Shown here: piece after piece, positions 12,533-26,630 of the stretch
How the letters are laid out: each line of letters starts with the position of its first letter
Position numbering within the stretch: the stretch's first letter is position 1
Assembly (NCBI GenBank): GCA_948470475.1
Contig: OX419342.1
Coordinates: forward strand, 21,507,844 to 21,571,843
Direction of reading: 5' to 3'
Origin: Galaxea fascicularis
Taxonomy: Eukaryota > Cnidaria > Anthozoa > Scleractinia > Euphylliidae
Length of the DNA stretch: 64,000 nucleotides
Program-made: the position numbers and the translations under genes
The notes under the pieces: model-generated
Database searches by the model: none
What the model saw: the letters and a program-made list of their open reading frames with translations, nothing else
Told to the model about the DNA's origin: nothing

Positions 12533-15500
12533 AAAGACCCTGAGTGTTTGTCCGGCCGGGGATTGAACCCACGGTAGTCCGATGCTCAACCAACTGAGCC
12601 AACCAGTCGGCGGTTACTTAAGTTTGTATCATATATTATTATTGCACTTACAAATAGCAATTTGTTCTTCTGCAGGAAAAAAGGAGGGGTTCCAATACAA
12701 ACACCAGCCATGGCGATTATCAGACTTTTTGGTCCAAGTATCATATAGGAGTCCGCCCATCCGGTTTATCAGCAGATGGAGCTAGTGTCTTTGTTGACCC
12801 ACACATCCTGTCCACTCCATTCATCACGGATTTCAATGATGATGGGTCAGAGGATGAACTTGTCATAGCTACTAATTTCTATTTTGAAGATAAAAGGTAA
12901 GAGACTGCAATACTACTTAGCATCTAACCACATACAGAGTATACCTCAAAATTGACCCACTGCATCTATGCGGTACTTTAGTCATGTACTGGGGAGGATG
13001 CACCGTACCACTGAGATTCTGGAATTGTGTTGTTTTTTGGGCAATCCCTTCTCATTGAGAACTAGGGTTGCTTTTAAACCTACAGTGGTTGAAACTGTGG
13101 TTGTGGGTGCAATGATCCCACCCCAGTGACATGGCTCCTGATTGCAGAAAGGCAATGAGTTTTGTACATGAAAGAAAAAGTAAATGCTCCCCTTCCAATT
13201 CACCATTTTTCTCTTGTGTTCACACACTGTCTCCTCAGTTGAACCTGTAACCTGTAACACCTGTTAGGGGTGTTACTAAAAGGCTTGTGAATGTAAGAGC
13301 ACCTTGCCATATTGCACGCATTTTATGCACGTGTAGATGCTGCAATACCTCTGGCCAGTACTATTGCCTGTTCTGAAATTCAAAAGGGAACTGGGGCGAG
13401 TTTCAAATTTTCAAATAATCGATAAATTGACACCATCACATGAAAGATAACATTGAGATTGGTCGTTTGACCCAGTTTGATTCTTTTACGTTGAACAGAG
13501 ACCAAGTTATGGACCTTGAAACATAGCTCAAAATCCATACAAACGTCTCTAATTTTGAGGCTGCGTCCCCCAAAACCATGGTTTATTATTTCTGTCTCCT
13601 TTCTTCACGTAAAATGGAAAGTTTACAGCAACTGTTAATAATAAGGTCCGTTGTAACCTGGGTTGTAATGAGGTCTGTGGTAACCCAGGTTGTAATGAGG
13701 TCCATTGTAACCCGGGTTGTAATGAGGTCCGTTGTAACCTGGGTTGTAATGAGGTCCGTTGTAACCCAGGTTGTAATGACGTCCGTTGTAACCCAGGTTG
13801 TAATAAGGTCTGTTGTAACCCAGGTTGTAATGAGGTCTGTTGTAACCTGGGTTGTAATAAGGTCCGTTGTAACCCGGGTTGTAATGAGGTCTGTTGTAAG
13901 CCAGGTTGTAATGACGTCTGTTGTAACCCGGGTTGTAATAAGGTCCGTTGTAACCCGGGTTGTAATGAGGTGTGTTGTAATGCTGGTTTGTAATGAGGTC
14001 TGTTCTAACCCAGGTTGTAATGAGGTCTGTTCTAACCCGGGTTGTAATGAGGTCCATTGTAACCCGGGTTGTAATGAGGTCTGTTGTAACTCAGGTTGTA
14101 ATCAGGTCGGTTGTAACCCGGGTTGTAATGAGGTCTGTTGTTATGCTGGTTTGTAATGAGGTCTGTTGTACATAACCCAGGTTGTAATGAGGTCCGTTGT
14201 AACCCAGGTTGTAATGAGGTCCATTTTAACCCAGGTTGTAATAACGTCTGTTGTAACCCGGGTTGTAATGAGGTCCATTGTAATGCTGGTTTGTAATGAG
14301 GTCTGTTGAAACCCAGGTTGTAATGAGGTATGTTGTAACCCAGATTGTAATGAGGTCCGTTGTAACCCGGGTTGTAATGAGGTCTGTTGTCACCGAGGTT
14401 GTAATGAGGTCTGTTGTAACCCGGGTTGTAATGAGGTACGTTGTAATGCTGGTTTGTAATGAGGTCTGTTGTAACCCAGGTTGTAATGAGGTTTGTTGGA
14501 ATGCTTGTTTGTAATAAGGTCTGTTGTAAATATGCTGGTTTGTAAGGTTGTGTACTTTGTAACCCAGTCGGATCTTTTTACTGTAGGTAGTGTCGACCGA
14601 TCGGTCGATATAGCGGTCGACAGCCGGTCGACAGTCGGTCGATAGTCGGTTGACACTCGGTCGATAGTCGGTCGACACTTGGTCGACAGTCCATCAAAAG
14701 TCAGTCGAGCGTGAGATAGACTATCAGCCGAGTATCGGTCGATATTTCGACGACGCACCTCGACTTACTATCGGTCATATGTCAGTGATATATCAGTTAC
14801 AGTGCCGCTCAAATGTAAGTTACCACCGTCTCGCGAGACGTGTCTCGTTTCTCTCGAGAAGTTTCTCGTTTCTCTCGAGTGCACTGCAAGTACCAACGCT
14901 TTGCCTTTAGGTGAATGTACAAACGGCATTATTGAGATACATGACTATGCGCACATACATGTATACACGTAGGTATCGCATCATTCATTTTGTTGGCGAA
15001 ACGAACGGTTTGCAATCACGATCGATGGCATGCTCGTCTAGATTTATTTTACTATTTGTATTCGTAACTTCAGGCGACACAAGTTTCGATGTCTAATAAA
15101 ACGGTAGTCTTAACGGAACAGTTTTCATTTTAAATTATATGGTAAAAGCCTTTCAGATAGTTTTGATCTGATACTTCACGGATCGAGAGCGCTAAAATCG
15201 ATGGTTGCTAGCGTGCGGCTTTACGCAAACTAATGCTCAAAGGCCCGTGTTGAAATGTTCTACAGTTCTTCGACTGACTTCTTCGTGTATCAAACTGAAA
15301 ACGATAGGTTTTAAACTTAACAATTGATTGTCAAACAAAATGTATTGTCTCTGTAAATCTAAAAAACGTGTATTTCGTAAGTTTGCAATATTTACTTCGG
15401 CAAAAGATTTGCGCGATCCCCGTTGCCATGAACTACAATTTACATGTCATCGTGTCAACACTGGTTCGTATTTAATTTTCGCGACTCCAAGCGACACGAG

Positions 15501-18500
15501 TTCAAATGTGGAATAAAACGGTAATCTTTATGAATCAGGTTTTCATTTGAGGTATCATTCAAGGTTCTTCATTTAAGGTCAAAGTTTTTCAGATAGTTTT
15601 GATCTGATACCGGTACTTCACATATCGACATGCACCCGTACGAAAATTAACACTGTGAAATGAGGCAAAATCGGGCCTTAATTTTTCAGCCAAAATTGGG
15701 CCGCAATGAACCAAAATTGGGCCATAAAAATTGCAACCAAAAATGAACCAAAACTAACCTCACTAAAACGTAAATCCCTGAGCCTCATTTTCAGCATAAA
15801 TAGAGCCAAAAATGAAACAGAAATCCTATGGAGCTAAACAAGGCCTAAAACTGAACCAAAATTACGCTGTGATTGTGGCTGACCGGCAACACGGGAACCA
15901 GGCGTGACGAATGAGATATCGGTTTTCGCGTGCCGTGCATGTTTGAAATGTAAAACGAGTTACGTATAAAGACAAAAATGAATTATCAATATAAAAACAG
16001 ACCGCTTCACCTCACTTGCGTTTGTAAACAACGCATTTTATTTCAGGTTCACTGGAAATTCCAGATCTGACGTAAATACATACATTATTCTAATAAAAAA
16101 AAAAGGCCGGGAAAAGAGCTCGTGGCGCACTGCCAACGCAACAACAACTTTCTTTGTCCAGTTGATAAAAAAGAGTCTGAACAAATTGATTTAAAAAATT
16201 AAATTACACAGACGTACCTTTCATTCCCCCGACGTGGTAACTTTCTCAACGGTTCTCAGCTGCGATTTAACGTAATGTACCATGTTCCGACGGGGTCAAT
16301 GATCACAATATATAATATTTTGGCAGTAATTTTTATACACCGGCTGTTACAAAGCTAATTGCGTAAACTATCATTCACTGAAGGTTAGAATACATTTGTA
16401 TTTCTTGTGGCTTGTCTATTAATGTTCTTGTGAAGGCTTACAAAATGACCGATGTTTTTGCTTTGAGCAAGACGTTCAGTTTCGTCCGGGCGTAGGTCAC
16501 TTGCTGCGTAAAGGCTTGATTAATCTCCTTTTCACTTGGTTGGTCTTTGTTATTTTGAACGCAGAACGCCGTGATATAATCTGCAAAGTAGAAATTTCAA
16601 AATGTAAGCCGACCATTTGAATTCAAATAACGGGTTCTGAAAATGTAATACAATCTCAGTCATCGCGATTTCTCAATTTCTTTCTATAAAACTGTGGAGT
16701 AGCAGTATTAGATACTACTAGAAAGAGCACGTTTAAAGGCTTGTAATTTAAGTAGCCGGATTGCTCAATTAACAGTTTTAGCTCGCGATGCAACCTGGTG
16801 TTACAGTGAACATTTGAGGCCTTCCAAGGGGTAAAAGTGACATGCGACACGCCATGAAAACTAGTAACATGGGGATTTTAAAAAGCGACAAGTGACATGA
16901 TTACGCTGCCAAAATGTGACAGCGATATAATAAACAGTGAAAAACAACGGTGACATTGGAAAGTTGTACCTTTTACCAATAATAGTTAAGAATAATAATA
17001 AATATGCAAGAACTGTAGCATGAAAGTGACTCAGAATTCAGGAAATTGCATTTCTGAGGGCTCAGATTTACAAAATTTTGCCGCGGAAAGTCGGCCTGCA
17101 CCACTCACAAATTTTTGTCGACTGAGCTTGGTGAAAGTCGGTTATAGCCCAACAGCAAAGCCGTCTCTCGCAAGAAAAGCTACGTTCATTATAAAACACG
17201 ACAGCCACATTTACAGCTGTAGGTTAAATGACATCAGTATTCCGAAGAAAGCCATATCGCAACACAGCTACAAACCTCGGAAGGCCTCACAGCATTAAAT
17301 ATTTTTTAGGGGGGTGGGATTTCTGGTCAGCAAGGAATTTTTTTAGAAGCCTGGTGGGCATGACTTTTCCCCCTTCCCAATCTGCAGGATAGTCGTAGAG
17401 CCGTGTAAGAATTGTTTCCTCCATTTGTGCTGCATCCAATTTTTTTCTTCTAACATTAAAGCACTAACAGGAACTTTTTCCAAATCAACCCCCCCCCCCG
17501 TCCTTTCAAAAGTGAATGGTCGCCCCCTTTTATTGGAGTCACCCTTATCAAAAGGTGGCCTTCTGGCAATACGAAAGAATCACGAAGGACTTGCACCAAA
17601 TGTAAAACACTAGCATGATAAGGGCTATCATATCATATTTAACTTACGGCTAAATGAGAGGGACGGGAAAATTTCCCTATACTACCTTTACAGGCGTTAA
17701 CTTTCTGTTGAAGCAAGGGTCGCTTGCCTTCATGGTTTGCCTTGCCTCCTTTGCCAATTCCTTGCCCGCAAGAATTTCCCAGTTCTTCTGTAGAGAATAC
17801 AAGGGGGATCAACTTCTTTCTCAGTGAGCGCTAACATCGACACGTGGTCGCTAGCGAGCGGCTTCACCGTACCCAAACTAATGTTCGCATGATGATATGA
17901 TAAATTTTTGCTAAAAGATCTGAAAAGTCGGGCTGAACTACATAAAGCAAAAGTATTTCTAGATCTAGTGCTGACTGTTACAGTTTACCGGAATCTGACT
18001 TAACGTTTGTTCTTCGAAACTGTAAATCAGAGGGTGCTTACCATTTAGCCAAAAAATCCGGAAATTTCGGTTTGAGGTCAAATGGAAAGGCAATTTTCCG
18101 GAGAATCTTTTCGGAAATTGTGGACAACCTCCAGAGGTAGTCCACTTTTTCCGTTCGGAACGGAATTTGGGAAATACCCTTACCATTTGCCAGATCGAGT
18201 AAAATATGTGGGATGGAATGCTGTAGTTAAAGGTAAGCGCCCTTCTCATCCGGTTGGTCATTGAATTCGGAAAATCGCTTACCTTTATGCAACGTTTATT
18301 CCATCCGGATTTTTTGGCTTAATGGTAAGCACCCAGAAAATCACTCAGCCAAAACGTCTAAAAAATAAACATGTCAAACGCCGCTTGAACATGCACATGC
18401 ATGCATGTCGAGAATACATGAAAACAATTTATCTCGACTTATTTTTCTGTTAGTTTTCTTTCTTACTGCTTTCTCCAAGCGAAACAATTAATTGGCAACA

Positions 18501-21500
18501 CAATTAATCATAACCAACGAAAAATTGTCCAAACAACGCCGCTGCCGGCGCTGTAAAGTCAGCAAAAAAATAGATATCAAAGCGATAACATTAATAAGCG
18601 CCAATTCTGCGAGCCGCAGGTCGCTAGTGCTAAGCGGATTTGTTGAGTGGGAAATGTAGCTTGGTTTATGATTTCAACGTTCACTTATAAAACGCGGCGA
18701 CATTCCTCCAGAAGGTAATTGTTTACGCATTAGACCGACGTTCGGAGGCGTTGCAAATTCAGTACGCTAAAGCTGAAAACAAACAAACTTTCTGTTAATA
18801 ATTTCGACTTAACGGATTTGCCAACACAATGCAAACAGAAATCTCTGATACAATAGATAGTACAACGACTTCTCGCGAGTAATATATTCCATACTAAACG
18901 GTTCAGTGACTCTCGCGAGAAATGAGACTCGTATCGAGAGAAACGAGACGCGTCTCGCGAGAAACGAGACGAGAGGTGGTAACTTACATTTGGGCGGTAC
19001 TGTAACTGTCGTTGGTATATCGGTCAACAGTGTCGGCCAAATATCAGTCGTGTGTTAATTTACCAGGTGAGTCTTTCTTTTTAAGCAAACACATCATTAA
19101 TTGTTTGGAAGTGTTGACAGGCCTATTACACGACTCCTGCTTGTCTCGCCATGTTTTGTACTCAACCTTTAGAGTTTGGCTCTTACGAGTATGTCTTTTA
19201 AAGATTTTCCTCTCTTGTAGGATATGATTGGTGGAACCTGATAAATTTATTTCAGCAAAGGTTGATTCTCGATTAAATGCCATTTGCTCATTAGGTAAGA
19301 TGTTGTTTAGGTTTGGCACGGATGGATTGTATTGTGTGACAAAAGGCAATATCTTCTTGTGCATTTTTTGTTTCTGATGAAGTGCCGACTCCCTGTCTGT
19401 AAATTGAACTTCTGTGAGGGCTTTATTGACCAGAAAATCTGCATGCCCTACCAAAAAAATGTCACAAAACAGGATGCTATCGCAAAGCAAGGCGTGCTTT
19501 CATGTTTAATTTTGAGTACTTTGGACTCATAACTGACTGAAAAATGTCCAAAAAATGTGAATTTTTCAAGAATCATCTCTACATGTCAATGGGGGCATCG
19601 GTTCATATTTCAGTGATTTTGCTCCAATTTCTTCTCCAGGGCTATTGGTAATGGACTAAACACTATACAGAGCGACACAAATCTCGACCGATATATCGAT
19701 CGACTATCGGCCGACTCTTGACCGATATATCAAATGGCTATCTTCTGACTATCGACCAAGTGTCGACTGACCATCGACCGAGTGTTGACCAATTACTGGC
19801 CAATATATCAGTCAAGTGTCAACCAACTATCGGTGAAGTGTCGGCGAAAAGTCTGCGAAGTGTTGGTGAACGAAAAGCAATATCGTCCGAGACACATCTG
19901 GAAAGACTATCAACCGAGTGTCGACCAAGTGTTGATGGACTATGGACTGTTATATCGACCGAGTGTCGACCAACTATCGACCGCTATATCGACTGATAGA
20001 TCAGTCGACATTACCTACAGTAAACAAGATCCACCCAGTCTATAATGAGTTTCATTGTAATGCTGGTTTGTAATATCAGGTACTTTGTAAACCTGGTTGC
20101 AATGAGGTTTGTTGTAACGCTGGTTTGTTTTGTCACATACTTTGTAACCCCAGTTTGTTATGAGGACGGTTGTGATGCTGGTTTGTAATATCAGGTACTT
20201 TGTAACCCTGGTTTGTAATGATGTCTGTTGTAATGCTGGTTTATAATGAAGTCCGTTGTAATGCTGGTTTGTAATGTCAGGTAGTTTGTAACCCTAATTT
20301 GTAATGTCAGGTACTTTGTAACAGTGTCTGCTTTGTAATGAGGTTCTTTGTAATGCTGGTTTGTAATGCGAGGTACTTTCTAACCCTGGTTTGTAATGAG
20401 GCCTTGCTGATTTGTAATGTCAGCCCTGGGTGGTAATGCAGTCCTTTGTAACTCTGGTTTGTAATGTCAGGTCCTTTGTAACAGTGGTTTGTAATGTCAG
20501 GTACATTGCAATAATAAATTATTGTAACCCTGGTTTGTAATGAGGTCCTTTCTAACACTGGTTTGTAATGTGAGGTACTTTGTAACACTGGTTTACATGA
20601 CACCCAATTGAAAACCAATCTAATTTCAGAGCCATAATTCAATTACCAGGGGTTTCATTAGAACCCAGCAATCGGCGAAAAAACCGCCACCTACTGTATT
20701 TTGTCAGAATTTACCTCCCACCACCGCCTACTTTGCCTAGATTTCACTAAAATGAGTTTAAAAAAATAATCAGGTCGCCACTTACTTTAGCTTGTTCAGA
20801 CGGTTATTTAAAAAACTATTGAAACCCCTGAATTACCAAATTTATATTATTGTGGCCTGTGCTAAACAACGTCTGGCATTAGCTTCTAAACAGAATATTT
20901 GTGCTCCCTTGATCTGATCAATAAAACTGAAATGTAAGTGAGTTGAGCTTGGGAGACGTATCGGGCATCAGAACAGCCTCCAGGTCTCTGTTTCTGTTGC
21001 CTTCACAGTCAATCACCATCACCAGAGCAAGCCCTGTCAACAGAAGAACTCCAAAATTACCTTGGCAGTGCTGTGATAGTCTTCAACCTTCAAACAAAGC
21101 AGCTTGTTTTTTCTTCCATTTTGGAGGTGTCTAGAGTAAGTTTCCTTTATTTTTCTCTACATTGTAGCTCGTGGAAGTTTTAATCAAAGGAACTATTTCA
21201 ATTACTTCACTATTCTAGTAAATGTTTCAATGGCCACAGAACAGCAATCTTTCAGTGTTTTTTTATTAATAAAATTAATTTGCATATTTGTACATTCTAC
21301 TCATTTGGATTGAATCTACCAGTAGGCTTATGATTTCTATTTATTTGCTGTAAATAAGGCAATAGTTTTTGCATATTCCATTCATCAATTTAAAACCTAT
21401 CTAACATGATTATGATTTCTTAACTTCCAATTTGGCAAAACTTTGAACCACACTTTAAACAAAACATTAGTTTCAATGTTTAGTTACTTAATTTCCACAA

Positions 21501-24500
21501 CATCTAGCAATAAAAAATAGATCACTTAATCTTAATACTCTGCAAAGGACTTGCCATGGAAACAGATCTAAGTGCATTGTTATTGTATCTTTCAAATTAA
21601 TGAATATCAATCTCCCTTGGTATTCCAGAGAACCAGTCAGTACCCTGGGTATGTGCTGTCCACTGCATCTCCAGTTCCAGGTGCTGGTGTTGTGGTAGGC
21701 ACCTCAGCAGGGACAGTTTACCTTGTGAAGAGCTCAACGACGCAGCCTCAGTCTTTAAGTACCATGGACAGCATTCCTGGACAAGTAAATAAACTACTTC
21801 ATATTTCATATATCCTGAGTGATCCATTTGTAACTTAAAAATATATTTTTTTAATTCCCTGCCTTGAAGCAAATCCACTTCAGTGTTAGGGAGACACCAA
21901 TCAGAAATGCATATTAAGTAAGTATAGGAGGGACCAACCTACGCCAGTCATGCAGGAGGGACTATTTACAACAAACACCTGTAATTTGGAGGCAATAAAC
22001 CATGCCAAACGTTAAGGGGGTCTGGGCTGTGGATTTTCTCCTGACATTTTGAATTTTGCCATATCCTTGGCTGCCTTAAATGATTGGAAAACAGCACAAT
22101 GAACAATGACTTTTAGTGTAACTGCTGGAATCACAGCTACTTCAGGAACATCTCACCTACTTCAAATGACACAGCTATTGAGTAATAATAATTATAGGAG
22201 AGACTAAACTATTCTACCATTCAACAGTACCTTTATGATAGAAAATGGCCTAGGGAGTCTAGTAAATATAGTAGTTGCTAAACTTATATAATTCAGTAGA
22301 TTTAGAATAGTTTATTGTTTTTCTATTAAGCAGCAAATTCATTTATTCTACCTTTTTATATTGTCACCTTAGGTCATTGCCTCTGATGTGAATCAGGATG
22401 GCTCATTTGAAATCCTGGCAATAGACAATAGTGGTAATGTTGCTTGTAAGGACCTCAGTGGCAAAATGGTTAGTGTTAAGTCAGGAGTTGGACAGGTTTG
22501 TTGTTTAATTTTCAATTGGGACTCAGTCTTCAACTACCCTGTGTGGTACATTCTTGTGTTTTTAATGCTTAATAGCATCAACAAGTAAGTTTTTAGGAGG
22601 CTTTAAGAAGAACTTGTGAAGATGTATGTGATCATCACCGTTCTTATAACACTACTTGAGCAGCAGTGAAAATCAAGCTTAAAAATATTTAGGCTTGTGG
22701 GGGTCAGTCAATCCAACGACCTCTATGGTAGCATTGTAGTTGTACCCAGTGAACTATCAAGCCAAGTGGGAGCTGGTGATTTTGTGGGTGCGTAATAAGC
22801 CCTCGATGAATAATTATATGAAAATAATTAGTCATATTTGAATTGCAGATTAAAATAATAATGAAGGTGTATGTGATCATCACAGTTATGAACACTACTT
22901 GAGGAGGGGACATGGGGGAGTAGCCAATACCGCAATGCCGTAGGAAAAATGTGCAAATACTGAAATACTGTCTCGAAAATTGGCCAAATACTGATACCAC
23001 ATTTAGAATCAGCCACACTTACTTAAATTTATCTCAAACACGTTTTCAGCCACACTTACTTAAATTCATCTCAAACACGTTTTGCAGTCATTTGGTCAAA
23101 CATACGCATCCAACAAAGAAAAGAACGAGACTATTGTTTTCCACAAATGAAGCCGAAACTTATCTTTACACATTTAAAAAACATGAACTTTATGGTCAGC
23201 GAGAATGTTATATTTATGTATTTGTGGTGAGTCAGTCAAACTATCAAATAACAAAGATAACAAACTTACCAAATCCTCTCCCATAACTTCACAAGTCGCG
23301 TTTCGCCTCTTTCAACACAGCAGCAAAACTTATTCTTGTTTCGATACTGTTCGTCCCCTTTACCTTCCTGGTAAAAAATGGCAATGCAATCTATAACAAC
23401 TTCTTCGACCTCTTTAGGTCTTTGAGGTCATTGCTGTTTGGCCATTGCAGTCATTGCAAAATAACAGATTGGTGATACAAAGGTCAAAAGGGGCAGATCA
23501 AGTAACCATTTTCTATTAACAGAAGCGTAGTTGGATGCTAGAGCAGTCAAATATTAATTATTGTATACACGTTTTCAAAGATGAAACAACAAACACATGA
23601 TACACGTTTTCATGTCAACTTTAATTGACCCTTATCACTGTTTTTGTTTTGTCTAATTTTAGGCCCTTTTAGACAGGAGACTGCATAGGAATGATACTGC
23701 AATACCGTGAAGGATTTTATTTTACCGAATATTGTTGGCTGAAAACGATCAAAAACCACAAACCGCAGGGTTAGAGGATACTGTGATACTGCGCATTTTG
23801 ATTCAAATAACTACTGAAATACCGCATGAAAAAAAGCTCAATACCACAATATCATAAATCCCCATGTCCCCCCCCCCCCCCCCTTGAGCAGTAGTGCTAC
23901 TTCTTAAATAGCACTGCACCAGTATTGCAGAGGTCATGGGTTTGACTTCCCCACAAGCCTGAATTTGTTTCAGGCATCATTTTCACTACTGCACAAGTGG
24001 TGTTCATAACTGCGACAATCATGTACATCCTAATTATTGAATCCATATTTTCATCCTCAACAATAACTCGTTTGCACCATGGTTTCTGTCAAGTGCCCCA
24101 CAAGTACTTTTTTCTTTCCTGATAAATGTACTTTATGTGTGTGTTTGTGTTCAGGGCAAACAAATCATAATTGTATGAAGTGCTGTAGTACAGGTATTGT
24201 GTTCTAAGTAATGTTTACAATATGAGCAGCAGTATTGTATCACTATTTACGAACTCGAGGCAAAGCCAAGAGTTTGTAGATGTGAAAGAACACTGATGCA
24301 AATACATTCAACATCAGCATTCTGTGTTCATATTCATATTCATTTTACAAGACATTTATACATAGAAAATCGAACCAAAAGTTTCTGTTGATCAGGAGAA
24401 TATTGTATCAGATATACAGCAATTGATTAATAAAACATTTCCTTTATTTTTCATTTGTGAATAATATTAATGCTCAAGTTGAATAAGACTGTTATTGTGT

Positions 24501-24995
24501 TGTTCTTGTCAGTGGTGTTGCACTGTTGTGACCTACTCCTAATCATGTCCACTTACCCATGCAGGTTTGGGAGGCTACGGTTTCCAGCTCTAGTGCAGCA
24601 GGCATTCGTGTTGCCGATGTAGATGGAGATGGGTTTTTGGAAGCTGTCATTGCTACATTTGATGGGTATGCATGTTGTTTATTTTTGAATAATCGCACTT
24701 TGCTTGATCATGCCTCTTAATAATTTAAGGTATCCCTTGTACAAAACCACACCTAGCTTCTTTGTCAGACTATGTGGCTCTTCATTTTGCATAAAAGTCA
24801 GATGGATTTGCAGAAACTCATTAATCATGCTGAAGGTGTTTTATCACCAATGAATTTTAGGGTCTGTGAAGACATAGTGGGGAGCCTATGCAGCCATCAC
24901 AGCAATGGCAAAGAAAAGTTCATCACAAATAATTATCATTAATAATAATTAATTATTATTTAAATTATTATTATGAGTTGTCATTATTTCAATGC

Positions 24996-25037
<42 letters not shown>

Positions 25038-26461
25038 AACTTGTTGGACCTGTAAAATACATGTTTACAAACCACCCAGAAACTACATTGCTACGAGTGG
25101 TACAAAAGTGAAGGAAAAGGATGGGAAAGAAATGTACCAAAATGCAACATGCACTTGCAAAGTGATTGCTTTTCCGCATTAAACCATTTGCTTTTTGGTG
25201 GCCTCATCACCATCATCATATTTGAATAGCTCCCTATTGTAATTTAAACCCATATATTATTTTATAAATAAAGTCATTGCATTTGGCTTTGATGTCTGTT
25301 CTTGTTTGTAAATGATATAATTATCACGGTTACAGTTATGCGTGGGTCTTGGAGGGAGACACCGGAAAAGTATTGCAAGGTTGGCCTGTCAAGTTACCAA
25401 GTGAGGTTCGAGCAACTGTACTCATCACTAAACTAATCCCAGGAGAAAACAGTGCTTCAGATATAGTAAGTAGTGTTTCATGCCAGATGGTATTACAGGT
25501 ACAGCAAAATTGAACTGAGTGATGCAGTTGAAAGCTCATCGTCAACATCAGTAAAAGGTTTTCATGACCAAGAGAGGCACTAGCACTAGGGACAGGTGGT
25601 CAGGGCATCTCCCAGCCTCCTCCCAACCCTTATAGACAACAGCAGTGGGAACTGTTCTCTTCTCTTTTCGATCAGTGTGTGGGTTCCTTTACGGCCCCTT
25701 TCAGTTAAATTACATTCCAGACCAAGTATTGCTTGACATAACTGACTGGTAGCATGACATCTGAACTGAAGCAGATGTTGAGCACACAGCCAGCATGAAG
25801 TTACCAGTTATAAGGCCTTCCAAGGGGTGGTCTGGTGTCACTTGTTTACATCTCTGTCTGTTACCGGTTTGGTGACGGATAAATGTCTCTGTCACAAAGG
25901 AAACAAAGAGGAATTAAAACTGAATTGTCCCTGTTACAAACTGAACCTTTTTTGCCAATTTCTGTTGGTTGTCGGTGTTTTGGGAGAAGATTGTCGCCTG
26001 TTTTTGGAGCCATGTTGCTTGTCGCTTCAGCCCATTGGAAGGCCTCAGTAACAGAACTTACAGCCCCTTCTGCAGAAAGCTCTTCACTTGAAGTTTCTTT
26101 TTTTTTTCTTTTTCTTCCCTTTTTAGGTCGTTCCTCTTGTTGATGGCCAGATTGCGATCATCAGAGGCAGCGATCATTGCACAGAGCTGATCAGTGTTGG
26201 TAAACCTGTGCTATCTGCTGCTGTTAGTGCTAATCTGTTAACAGGGAGACCAGGCCTGGAGCTTGTGCTAGGTACTGATGATGGAACTTTGCTTTGTCTC
26301 TCAAACAAAGCTGATGCAGTTGCAAGCAGGTATAGAATATGTATCAGATAGATAGTTTATTGAATGTCACTTTGCAACCCAAGCGTTAAATCACGTCATA
26401 TTTACAGAATAAAAGATTAAAAAATATAATAGCCAGCAAGCTAGCTAGCTAGCTAGCTAGC

Positions 26462-26498
<37 letters not shown>

Positions 26499-26573
26499 GG
26501 ATAGATAGATGGATAGATAGATGGATAGATAGATAGATGGATAGATAGATGGATAGATAGATGGATAGATAGT

Positions 26574-26630
<57 letters not shown>

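Larger units (their letters stand above)
8968..12675. other. Introns 1-3 of the DEX1-like gene
   Basis: Apart from exons at 10008-10073 and 11423-11572, this DNA is non-coding and AT-rich. It contains two tRNA-derived SINEs (9343-9602 and 12236-12615) and a short AAT run near 9705-9725. I see no other gene. Confidence 0.5.
14566..20041. mobile_element. Large foldback element (~5.5 kb) with nested insertions
   Basis: The ends are inverted copies. TACTGTAGGTAGTGTCGAC at about 14579-14597 mirrors GTCGACATTACCTACAGTA at about 20006-20024. Inside each end lies an array of 10-12-base TCGACCGA-type units (14590-14780 and 19680-20010). These are followed by matching inverted blocks containing ACTTACATTTGGGCGGTACTG and TCTCGCGAGA (14792-14870 and 18895-19012). 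The right arm is interrupted by a retroelement remnant (about 19050-19660), and a 303-bp MITE sits at 18032-18334. An imperfect direct duplication pairs 15070-15180 with 15485-15620. No transposase frame was recognised. Exact ends and target duplication are unclear because 27-bp-type repeat flanks both sides. Confidence 0.6.

Noticed and set aside
13578..14758. Long frames on both strands (up to 192 codons) with repeating [18 protein letters not shown] or YNRPHYNPG
   Set aside because: They are generated by the 27-bp minisatellite, whose length is a multiple of three. No start, splice or family evidence supports them.
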